Shown here piece by piece: positions 22,645 through 32,280 of a DNA stretch of 64,000 nt. The stretch is from positions 1,575,501-1,639,500 of the forward strand of contig NC_087377.1 of assembly GCF_963675165.1 (NCBI RefSeq), written 5' to 3'. The position numbers were made by a program, and so were the translations under genes. Source of the DNA: Halichondria panicea (Eukaryota; Porifera; Demospongiae; Suberitida; Halichondriidae). Each line of letters starts with the position of its first letter. Positions within the stretch are counted from its first letter, which is position 1. A model generated the notes under the pieces. The model was not told where the DNA came from and made no database searches. It saw only the letters and a list, made by a program, of their open reading frames with translations.

Positions 22645-22681
22645 CCCAATGACGTTAAACTCGCAAATGGTTACTCTAGAA

Positions 22682-22897
22682 TAGCCTCGAGACCAGCCCT
22701 TCCTTATCTGAAAGAACGCCTGGTCAAGTTCCAATGTAGCACTCGTCCAGCTGAGTCAGCTTTTATAGCATCATAATGATATTCATGGGTAATACACCTT
22801 GGGCGGACCTTGTGCGGGCAATTACCGGTCCAACGAGTGCTACATTGGAAATTGACCAGGCGTTCTTTCAGATAACGAACGGCTGGTCTCGAGGCTA
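22682..22897. mobile_element. TAGCCTC fold-back element, 216 bp
   Basis: TAGCCTCGAGACCAGCC at the left and GGCTGGTCTCGAGGCTA at the right, with arms of about 70 bp (including GAACGCCTGGTC and AGCACTCGT) around a short centre. It is flanked by 9-bp ACTCTAGAA at 22673-22681 and 22898-22906. Absent from copy B. Confidence 0.92.
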
Positions 22898-22906
22898 ACT
22901 CTAGAA

Positions 22907-22947
22907 TAGCCTCGAGACCAGCCGTTCGTTATCTGGTCTCGAGGCTA
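22907..22947. mobile_element. TAGCCTC fold-back element, 41 bp, adjacent derivative
   Basis: TAGCCTCGAGACCAGCCGTT ... GGTCTCGAGGCTA. It consists of the outer ends of the 216-bp neighbour plus GTTCGTTATCT from the latter's right arm in inverted orientation. It is flanked by ACTCTAGAA on both sides (22898-22906, 22948-22956), so two elements share three copies of one target sequence. Confidence 0.92.
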
Positions 22948-23019
22948 ACTCTAGAAGCGGCTCTTTTTGGTGTTACTAAGACAGTGGTGTTATGTTGCTA
23001 TGCCCTCAGGATATAAACT

Positions 23020-23083
23020 AGTTATAACACGTCCACTCGGGATGCATGGCATATATGTCATCCCTCGTGCCCGTGTTATAACT
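23020..23083. repeat. hairpin repeat
   Basis: AGTTATAACACG...GGGATG pairs with CATCCC...CGTGTTATAACT, loop CATGGCATATATGT. It is in copy A only; copy B has unrelated sequence holding the transmembrane exon. Confidence 0.6.
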
Positions 23084-23121
23084 ATAGATCTAACATATTC
23101 TGAAAGAAATACGTAAACAAG

Positions 23122-23409
23122 ATGCAGGCAAAGCTTTATGTTTTTGGTAAACAGTGCATTGAACCGACTTTTCGTGATAATCTGCATATTCCTCTAGCTG
23201 GCAGTATGCGGCCTGGAATCGAGGATATACTAGACAAGATTAATTTTAACGCGCATGTGCAGTATAATTGCGAGAGCACGTATAAAAGTAGTGAATGTAG
23301 CCTAGGATACTTTCATACTGAGTTGCAAGAAGCATTAGTCCATGATGAGTTGCTTACTGTGGAAATCAGTCACTGTCCTGAGCCTGGTTTGGGCTGTTGG
23401 AGGTGAGCT
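23122..23409 (+). CDS. small candidate ORF, unknown, intact only in copy A
   Basis: A 94-codon frame (MQAKLYVFGKQCIEPTF...VEISHCPEPGLGCWR) ends at GGAG/GTGAGC, a possible donor. In copy B the same sequence is split by a 709-bp fold-back element (54050-54758) and further indels, with no open frame left. No family recognised; could be non-coding. Confidence 0.25.
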
Positions 23410-24325
23410 GGCTATGCCTCTGGCATTACATATGTATCATAATTATAATGAAAGTAAAATAATAAAATTATAATTATTTCCCTTCCAATAATAATAATTA
23501 TACTTCTATACATACTCTGTTATTAAATGTTTCTACTCTGTATGATCGATGATTGTTTCTGCATAGAGTTGGTTAGACATGTAGGTAGGAATTCAGTGAG
23601 CGAGAATCAACGTTTTCTGTTAATAATTATTCTACTGCATGGTATTGTTGCTGTCCTGTTATGTTTGTATCATTGCTATAATTATGTATCGCGAGTAATT
23701 TTCGTATAGACTTTGTATTCTACAGCTCAAGATAGTGATGTAGAACTGAGAATAATTTTCCATTTTAAATTTCGTATGACACTTTACAATACAAAAATAC
23801 GCACCATGCGAAAGTAACTCGCTTAGCTAAAATAAAACAAAAGTGTTGTATAGCAGTTAGTAATGTCAATGAAGCTACTTATATTTATTTCAGCAGTTAA
23901 AACTTGAAAAGGCTTCTGATGTACTAACATAATTATTTATCAATATATATACATGCAGGAACATACACATTCCATTATAGTTTCCTATATTAATAAAGCT
24001 ATTGATTCCATGCTTTTCCTCTGAGTAATTGTAAGCTACCACAGTTATGTAGGTATCATGTTTTTCAGTAATGGTGTGAGGGGGGAATAACTGACTGGCC
24101 TACTCATAATTAACTCACACCTTTCGTCCCTAATTGTTACAGTTACCACAGTTATGTGGGGAATTAATACTGACTGGCCACTATTATGAGCCAATATCAG
24201 CTGCACACTGACTAATAAGACATAATTATAACAAGCCAGCTGTGAGCTAGAGAATCAGAGACATCAATTAATATGTTATGGATTCTAGCCGTGAGTGGCA
24301 ATAATTCTTCATTTCGTGCCCTCAG
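23410..24325. other. upstream region of SRCR gene
   Basis: AT-rich, shared with copy B (55023-56071). A 60-codon frame at 23527-23709 (55128-55310 in B) has a hydrophobic stretch FLLIIILLHGIVAVLLCL that could be a signal-peptide or anchor exon for the receptor, but no convincing splice junction links it to the first SRCR exon at 24326. No other gene seen. Confidence 0.4.
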
Positions 24326-27300
24326 GACAATTGAGTGGAGATGTGAGGCTGATAGATTCGTTTGGTTCAACAGATACCAGAATTGGCAGACTGGAGGTCT
24401 ATTACAATGGACAATGGGGGACAGTGTGTCAGGACAACTTCGGTATAAATGATGCAAGAGTGGCTTGTCGTCAACTAGGTTTCCTAGGTTACATAGGCTA
24501 TGGGGTCGTACGAAAGTAAGTATACCAATTATGGTTTGTGAATTTAGTTGATTTTAACTTGTATCACTCACCGATATTTTTACGATAGTGCCCTAACAGT
24601 GTCAGCATCCACACCGATATGGTTGGACGAGCTTGGTTGCTTTGGATCTGAAACTAGACTAGATGACTGCCCACACAATTCTATTGGAATTCATAATTGT
24701 GATCGTTCTGACGATGTGGGATTAGTGTGTGCAATAAGTGAGTGATGTTATACACTTTCAATATAATTATATATAATATATTACTTTAGATGAAGATTTG
24801 AGACTTGTGAATAGTTCTGGCACCACTGGGTTAGGTCCCGATGGTCGACTGGAGTTGTTTTATAACGGACAATGGGGGACAGTGTGTGACGATAGCTTCA
24901 GTCCAAACGATGCAAGGGTGGCTTGTCATCAGCTGGGGTACGATGACTATGCTAATTATGGACGAGTAGGAACATTAGGGTGAGTGCAGGGCCGTAGACA
25001 GTGGGGGGCAGCCTCCCTGTCATTCTAGATCTAGCTTTCAACAGAATTACTGATGTGCACATGCATAGTGCATATATTGAATGATGTAGTGGTGAAGCAC
25101 GGGTGCTGGAGTACCTTCTTAGCTCAAGCTGCCTTTCCTTAGTTGCTCCATGAATAGCTAAGTTGGTGCCAGAGCAAGTTACAAGTTGCCATGCATGAAC
25201 AGCTATATGCTCAGAAATAACGGCTGACATTTTTTTTAAGTAACCATTTTCAGCTGTTATTTTGCCATCCCTGCAAACCCAAATTATCTACGGGGAGTTG
25301 TCACTGCAATTAATTATAGATGTGATTTCTATAATAATAGTGCAATTGTGTTTTATTGCGATCATTTTTCCCTATAGTTTCTCCCAATCATCATCAACCA
25401 CTCGGACATGGCTAGACGAGCTTCGTTGCTTAGGAAACGAGACCAAACTCATTAATTGTCCTGCTAACACTATCGGAGTTGAAGATTGCACCCACACACA
25501 AGATGTGGCCTTATTCTGTATTTCGGGTAAGTTAAATAGATGAGTACGAATATGGTGCCACACTGCTGCAGTTCAATTTGCAAGTATAATGCGTAGCCAG
25601 AATTGTATTCTTTTAATGTACATATAATTATACACATCATGGTACAAGTATACCTAGAATAATGCGAGTAACTAACATAAATTATGTGAATTTTGTGAGG
25701 GTTGATAAATTCGCAACAATAAAATCGCAAAACCTAAATTATTACTAGTAAATGCAAACGATCCTTGCCAAATCACAGATCGCAAAGAGTCAAATTTTCT
25801 GCTGATTTAGCTCATTCGCAAAGGTTTTTCATCCGCAAAATATTCTAGTAATACGGTACATGCATCATAATTATACAGCCATGCACAATAATTCAGTAGC
25901 CACCTTGACATGTATTCATTGTCAGAGGGAGACCTGAGGCTGGTAGACAATTCAGGCCGAACAGGAGGCTCCTCTGGCACTCTGGAGGTCTATAACAGTG
26001 GACAATGGGGGACAGTGTGTGATGATAGCTTCAGTCCAAATGATGCAAAAGTGGCTTGTCGTCAGCTGGGGTACGATGACTATACTCAGTATGGACGAGT
26101 AGGAACATTAGGGTGAGTGTCACTGTATTTAAAGTGATTTCAGCTATAATTATTGCAATTGTGTTTTATTGTGATCATTTCCCCCTATAGTTTCTCCCAA
26201 TCATCATCAACCACTCGGACATGGCTGGACGAGCTTCGTTGCTTAGGAACTGAGAGCAGACTCATCGATTGTCCTGCTAACACTATCGGAGTGGAAGATT
26301 GCACCCACTCACAAGATGTGGCCCTGTTCTGTATTTTGGGTAAGTTAAATAGATGAGTACGAATTAATAGTGCCACATTGCTGCAGTTCAATTTTCTTTT
26401 TTTAAGTAATGCATGACAGACAGCGTAGCTAGAATCGTATTCTTTTAATGTATACATATTATACACATCATCATTATAAGTAAATGTATAATTTATAACA
26501 AGTTAATAGCCTGACATGTTAAATTCGCTGTATTCATTGTATCAGATGGAGACCTGAGGCTGATAGACAACTCAGGCCGAACAGGAGGCTCCTCTGGCAG
26601 ACTGGAGGTCTATTACAGTGGACATTAATTAAGCTATCATCACACACTGTCCCCCATTGCGCAATGGGGGACAGTGTGTGATGATAGCTTCAGTCCAAAC
26701 GATGCAAGAGTGGCTTGTCGTCAACTAGGATTCTCAACCTAAACTCGATACGGACCAGTTGGAACGCTAGGGTGAGTCAGTGTGTAAACTCATCATTGAG
26801 TTAACTATAATTATCTTACTATATAACTTGCCATTTGGTTCATCCATGCATGACGTATTATATACTTTATTGTGTACACTTCAATTAAAGTTTAAGCTTG
26901 TACAATATTTGTGGATAATTATTTCCCCCTGTCTATAGTTTCTCCCAACCTTCATCAACCACTCGGATATGGTTGGACCAACTTTGTTGCTCAGGAACTG
27001 AGAGCAGACTCATTAATTGTCCTGCTAACACTATCGGAGTGGAAGATTGCACTCATTCAGAAGATGTAGCCCTGGTGTGTGGTGCAGGTATATAAGAGTC
27101 AATGAGACCTGCTATATATAATTATAGCTCTGAATATTCTTGCAGCTTATAAATTACTATTACTATTCCATTACTTTGCAGCTACTTCCCCTTCTTCCCC
27201 TTCTTCCCCGTCCTCAACTCCAACTACATCCTCCAACATAACATCGATCAGCACAGGAGTGACTATTCCTATTATCATTGTTGTTGTGATCCTTTTTATT

Positions 27301-27678
27301 TTCCTGTTCTGTGTTTTCACAAACCGGAGGAGACGCCATGTTGGTCGCCCAGCAACCAGAGCTCCTGTAGTCGCTAATGTTAGATCAACAACTGTTATCA
27401 TCGCCAAGTCAACCGCACCAGCAGCAAAAGCACAAGATATGGCCTACCCTATGCAATCCAAACCCCAATATTTAAATCAGCCCCCCCCTCAGAATATGTA
27501 TCCGCCTCAATCAGCAGCCCCCTACACCACTGGACAGCAACCCCCAGCCCCCTACCCTACTGGACAGCAACCCGCTGCTCTGTACCCTGCTCTGTACCCT
27601 GCGTACCCCACTGGACAACCACCCCCTGCTCCGTCCTTGTCTGCATGGGGAGGAGCCCCTCCAGCATATCCAGGATGA
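24326..27678 (+). CDS. four-SRCR-domain type I membrane receptor, copy A (SRCR4 disrupted)
   Basis: Nine exons: 24326-24515, 24589-24737, 24790-24979, 25378-25526, 25926-26112, 26191-26339, 26546-26771, 26939-27087 and 27182-27678. Each SRCR domain is split over two exons: an N-half of 187-190 bp ([18 protein letters not shown].., [11 protein letters not shown]) and a C-half of 149 bp ([15 protein letters not shown]...C.H..DV.L.C). The last exon gives a Ser/Pro stalk, a transmembrane segment [18 protein letters not shown], basic stop-transfer RRRRH, and a proline/tyrosine-rich tail with [18 protein letters not shown] and PPAYPG. SRCR receptors bind ligands such as microbial surfaces; the tail could bind WW or SH3 partners (inference). 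In domain 4 a 39-bp snap-back insertion brings in a TAA, and a further TAA replaces TAC (STY becomes ST*). The first exon with signal peptide was not found. Confidence 0.85.
26631..26690. repeat. perfect 60-bp palindrome in SRCR4 exon
   Basis: AAGCTATCATCACACACTGT...CATTGC is followed directly by its exact complement GCAATGGGGGACAGTGTGTG...AGCTT, 30 + 30 bp. Copy B has only the coding half (GGACAATGGGGGACAGTG). The insertion is 39 bp, includes ATTAATT at its left, and puts a stop into the exon. Confidence 0.93.
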
Positions 27679-28204
27679 TTATGGGGACCTACTAGGCATG
27701 CAGTATATACATGTATTTTAACTGAAAGTAGTGAACTTTTAATAAGAGACATTGCAAATTGCAATTGACTGTATATAGCTGCATGTTAGTGATAACAAAC
27801 TTCTATTATTTTTTTAAGTTTAGACAATGAGAATTTTGTTTCTCATTTTTTAACAATTATTTTCAAAAGTAAACTCTTCGGCTGATTTTTTACAATTTAA
27901 TGAATGTATATACAGCGCGTATTATGGTTTTAGCCAATAAACGATCGATTTCACACAATTTAAATGACATTACCATCGTAATAATACAAAATATCTACTG
28001 TTCACACAAATAGAAATAATGTTCCCTATTGCAACGAGTACTTGCACTCCACGCCCTCGTCGAGCATATGCAGTATAATAGTCTTACTGCCTAACAACAC
28101 GACCCAAATGTAGTTGCTCGGTGATGGAGCTAGCATGGCCGGCCAACTGCATGCACACAAACTTGGATGCTTGGTTCATAATAAACAGGGACAATAATTA
28201 TATT
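27679..28204. other. 3' flank of SRCR gene, no gene seen
   Basis: AT-rich, with AATAAA-type motifs (for example AGCCAATAAACG at about 27932) that may serve as polyadenylation signals. Conserved in copy B (59474-60004). Confidence 0.5.
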
Positions 28205-28345
28205 CTGTAGGAGGAAGGGAGGTTACTAGTGTAAGCATGACAGTACGTGGGAGGAAGGGAGGTTACTAGTGTAAGCATGACAGTACGCGGGAGAAAGGGA
28301 GGTTACTAGTGTAAGCATGACAGTATACGCGGGATCCGGGAGGTT
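28205..28345. repeat. 40-bp minisatellite, about 3 units
   Basis: Unit GGAGGAAGGGAGGTTACTAG + TGTAAGCATGACAGTACGCG. Copy B has about 14 units (60005-60555), so this is a length-variable locus. Confidence 0.9.
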
Positions 28346-28629
28346 TAATACTATTTGGACCAACAAACATACTATAGATCTACAGTGCATGCTATTAATT
28401 AAGATTGCTTACCTCTATAGCTAGTCTCACTCTTCCAACTCCCCGTATAATACCATTTGCTCCGACATCTGTTTAATATAGAATGTATCCCACACAAAAA
28501 GACATGCACCTTAATACACAAGCATGGCCCCACCCACTTGTTAGATTACTTCTGTTGCAGTCGGCCACATTTACATAATTTGTGCTGTTGGTTACTGCAT
28601 GCATGGGCTTTGAAGCAAGAGGTAGATGG

Positions 28630-29110
28630 TCAGGACTCCGGCATGCGCACATCTATAACTTTCGTTTCTAAAGTTGTCGGCTGTATTGGTGCACTGGTCG
28701 GGACTCCGACTTAACTGGGACTCCAGTTACTGGCTAGGACTCTAGCTTGCGCAGAAGGTCGAGACGCCGGCTATTTTTTGTTTATCTATTTTTAATTAGT
28801 TTAATCATCACAGATAAAGAGAGGGAGCGAGCATATGCAAGATCTAGTGTTTATTTAATACCTCTTTCTTGAGGTTTGCGGAAAGTAATTTGCTTTCCGG
28901 CAATGCCTATATCTTTCGTTTCCAGTAATATACTGTAGTAGACTTGTTCACTATCTGGGACTCCAGCCTGCACTTAGCTCCTCATGGGACTCCATGCAGT
29001 TACCGCGTACTGGCTGGGACTCCAGCTCACGCAATTTGATACCGCGTACTGGCTAGGAACTCATAGCTGGGACATCAGTTAAAGGTCAGGATGCCAGCTG
29101 AACTCCTTTT
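28630..29110. repeat. degenerate GGGACTCCAGC repeats
   Basis: Roughly ten dispersed, imperfect copies of CTGGGACTCCAGC, often followed by TGCGCA or CACGCA (for example near 28634, 28700, 28735, 28975, 29025), plus two GATACCGCGTACTGGCT-type segments. They are kept in copy B (60790-61280). Meaning unknown. Confidence 0.6.
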
Positions 29111-30287
29111 TTACTTTTAGTTGGACATCTATAGAAACTATGTGTATATTGCCAGCTCATGCAAATGACTATGGGAAAACAAGTATAATATAGCTGTTAT
29201 ACCTAAAGCAATTAATCTGGACCCTTCCCGGCCCTTTTTTTATTGTTGTGAAGTCCTATAATTATTGCTAGAATGGTCTAACTAGGTAGATGGTTCAAAT
29301 ATTGTTAAGGAAGTGCAAGCTACTAGCAGCAGCATTCTTACACTGACAGTAAGACTTAAGGTTTGTCTTTCTGGTGATTTTTTTGAAAGTTAAAATAGGC
29401 GACTGTAACTAGACATGCAAAGCTAGCTATGCATGGCAGACTAGATGCAAGCAAAGTCAGCAGCCCTTCCCTCAAATGTGTTTGTTTGGTAAAGATCTCA
29501 CACAGATGAATAATAATTATGATAAGCAACAAAGAAAGAGTCAATGACTTTTATGAGCAAAATGTATAATTATGGATTCGCTAGTAAAGGTGAATTAGGT
29601 GCATTAGTCATTGTGAGGGGGTGTTATCCCAACTCGTACTTCTTGTCCGGCGCGGCGTAAGCCTACCGAGTATTGTGGAGCAGCTGGTCATAATATCTCA
29701 GATCCTTCACAGAGGGAGGGAGTTTGGGAATGGTGGCCAACTTTGATAAATGTTCTGAGTGTGCAGCTTAGCTCTTGGTGAAACCCCCTCCTCATCTGTT
29801 AGCTGATATCTGTACAATAATTATGAACAGTGATACGATCTTGGTAAAGTACCGTATATAGTGGGTTATTTTCGTATGGTGGGAATTTTCGGATATTTCG
29901 TATTGAAGAGCATTATACGAAAATTGAAATTGCAATAGATTCAACGTCACTATCTTGAGCTGTACGAATATTTAAAATACGAATGGGTATAATTATAGTC
30001 TGTACGAAAATTTGCACCAACAAAAATTACCTGCTATACGGCGGTATGCATGAAAATGACAAATTATGGCCCCGACTAAATTTTGGATTAAAACACATCA
30101 ATTAAAAGCTGAAAATCATAAAAAATGTTGATACTGATACTCAAGTTACGGCTATTTAGATATTATAATAATGTTCAACTACTAAAATAGTCTATAATAT
30201 ACTATTCAACCATAATTTTAACTCAAGTTATCGACCATCACAATAATTAAGGTATAGCTACTAAAGCACTCCCTCCACACACACAAT
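29111..30287. other. end of copy A homology, MITE, non-coding
   Basis: Homology with copy B runs to about 29850 (GATACGATCTTG). Here copy A meets a CCGTATAG-type MITE (29866-30052: CCGTATATAGTGGGTTATTT ... CCTGCTATACGG) and then unique sequence. No gene is seen. Confidence 0.6.
29866..30052. mobile_element. CCGTATAGCGGG-type MITE at end of copy A
   Basis: Ends TACCGTATATAGTGGGTTAT and ACCTGCTATACGG, with internal inverted pieces TTTCGTAT / ATACGAAAA. It starts within about 15 bp of the point where A and B lose similarity. Confidence 0.65.
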
Positions 30288-31015
30288 TCACTTTAGGCAC
30301 AAAACAGAAGATGATTTTTTCTCGTCATCAAACAAGAAATGGGAATGGAAGTCAGTGAGGCAGTCCTCATCCGTGGGAAACTTCTGTTCCCTTGTGAAGA
30401 CATTATTCTGACACAGCTTCTCTACACGTGTGTGTTGAAACTGTGTGTGGGGGAGCATGTTTATAAGATGCTCAACAATGGGAGATATTAATATTGAGTT
30501 GAAGTAAATAGTGCATTCTGTAGCTATTGGAGAGGACTATATATCACACGCCTGACAACTACACCACCACAATAATTATTACCTCACATTATACTTTAAT
30601 CTAAACACACCATTTGATAGGCCTTTCAAAGAGCTACAAAATGCATTCTTCAGAATTGTATAGGACAATCTCAACTCAAGTTATTGCCAATCAAAGATAG
30701 CTTCTGAAATAGTAATGCCTCGTATAATTATTTCATTACATCACCTTTCACCTGAGCTCAATGTCTGGTTCTAGACTGAGTGTTAGTAGTCGCTGGTCAA
30801 TATTCTGTTCAGCGCTGGATACCTGACCACCGATAACTGCATGTACGAGGAAAATAAATAAGACATTATTAATTTTTATAGAGATGATTGATACTAGGTG
30901 CAGAATATAATGGCTGGTAGATCCACACATGCACCTTTCTGTACAGGCTGCTGTACTCGTGGTAGCTCTTTATGACAGGAGAGACTTGTGTTGTTGAGGT
31001 AGACGGTTAGTAATA
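30288..31015 (-). CDS. unrecognised minus-strand gene, three candidate exons
   Basis: Exon-like segments on the minus strand: from about 31015 to 30935 (LLLLTVYLNNTSLSCHKELP, donor GGTGCAT), 30836-30752 (acceptor CATGCAG; VIGGQVSSAEQNIDQRLLTL...PDIELR; donor GTGAAA) and 30440-30288 (acceptor CACACAG; RVEKLCQNNVFTREQKFPTD...DFHSHFLFDDEKKSSS, stop at 30290-30288). The first two join in frame; the third needs a different phase, so a small exon may be missing. The first exon is interrupted upstream by a fold-back element (31025-31083). Same strand as the ankyrin gene, whose stop is at 31386. I do not recognise the family. Confidence 0.45.
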
Positions 31016-31024
31016 GCAGCGCCG

Positions 31025-31083
31025 TAGACTCGCCAGCCACCCCTTCCTCGGGGTAAGGAAGGGCTGGCTAGCTGGCGAGTCTA
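31025..31083. mobile_element. TAGACTC fold-back element, 59 bp
   Basis: TAGACTCGCCAGCCACCCCT ... GGCTGGCTAGCTGGCGAGTCTA, flanked by perfect 9-bp GCAGCGCCG (31016-31024 and 31084-31092). Same architecture as the TAGCCTC family with a different terminal sequence. Confidence 0.9.
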
Positions 31084-31132
31084 GCAGCGCCGTACGTGCT
31101 CGCAAGTACTAGCGCTAGTGCAAGTACTTTGG

Positions 31133-31183
31133 TAGCCTCGAGACCAGGCCGTGTATATTTTAATCGGCCTGGATTCGAGGCTT
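31133..31183. mobile_element. TAGCCTC fold-back element, decayed
   Basis: TAGCCTCGAGACCAGGCCG ... CGGCCTGGATTCGAGGCTT, about 51 bp. The terminal A is changed to T and no target duplication is recognisable, so this is an old copy. Confidence 0.75.
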
Positions 31184-31385
31184 CGTTGACCCGCATTGTA
31201 CCACATGGCCAGTGGGTAAAGATCCTCAAACAAATACCTCAATTATCACAACCAAAACCAAACAAACAACAAAAGGGTCACTAAACTAGAAAGCTTTAAC
31301 TCCCGCATTGAATGTATTAGGGGAAATCCCCAACATAAAATAATATGCATTCCAACTGAAGGTAAACAAAAACAAATTAATTATT

Positions 31386-32186
31386 CTATTGCAAAGTTCT
31401 TGTATCTATTGAGTTAGTGTTGGGGTCAGAGTTCATTGGTTGCCTAGACGACTCTAACGGTATAATAGGTGAAGGGAAACGATAATTTGCTGGAGCAGGT
31501 GAAAATGGAAACATTGGGAAGGACACAGGATTCAAATTAAATCGTGATGACTGTCCCAGCATTGAGTTGTGTGAAGAAGGTCCAGTGAAATGGTTGGGGA
31601 GTGGTGTATTGAATGGACCACCCCCGGGTACAAAGGTCGATTGCCCTGTGTTCATTAAACCAGTAGCTGTGGGGTACGTGTGTTGAGGGTACGTGTGAGT
31701 GGGCGGGCCATTTAAACTGGACTGTATGGAATCAATTTGCTGACGGAGAGAAGATATTGTATTCCAGAGTGGTGTCAAGTCAGTAGAGGTTGGTGGTGCT
31801 TGTGATTGAGTATTGGGACCATTGCTGTCTTGAGATACATTGCCTAGGTCATGCGACACTCCACTCGTATCATGTGATCTGTCCCCCTCCTGAGTGGTAG
31901 TATTAGTATTCGTTTGTACTCCTTTTTTCTTTCGTGGGTTAGTTTTGTTCTTGGATTTCTGAGTGTGTCCAGTTGAGGTCTTGTCAGAGCTACAGAAATC
32001 TTTCCAACTGCCGTACACCAGAGGAGATTCAACAAAGCTCTCGGCCAGTCCGGAGGTGACAAACTTCCTGTAGGTGTGACGTGAGCGACTGGGCGTGTCA
32101 TGTGACGTGGTAGAGGAGTCATGTGATTTGCTTGAATCTCTGTGCACTAGTACGACAATGTCAAATCCTGACAGAGATAGTTGGTC

Positions 32187-32231
<45 letters not shown>

Positions 32232-32238
32232 GTGTGTG

Positions 32239-32280
<42 letters not shown>

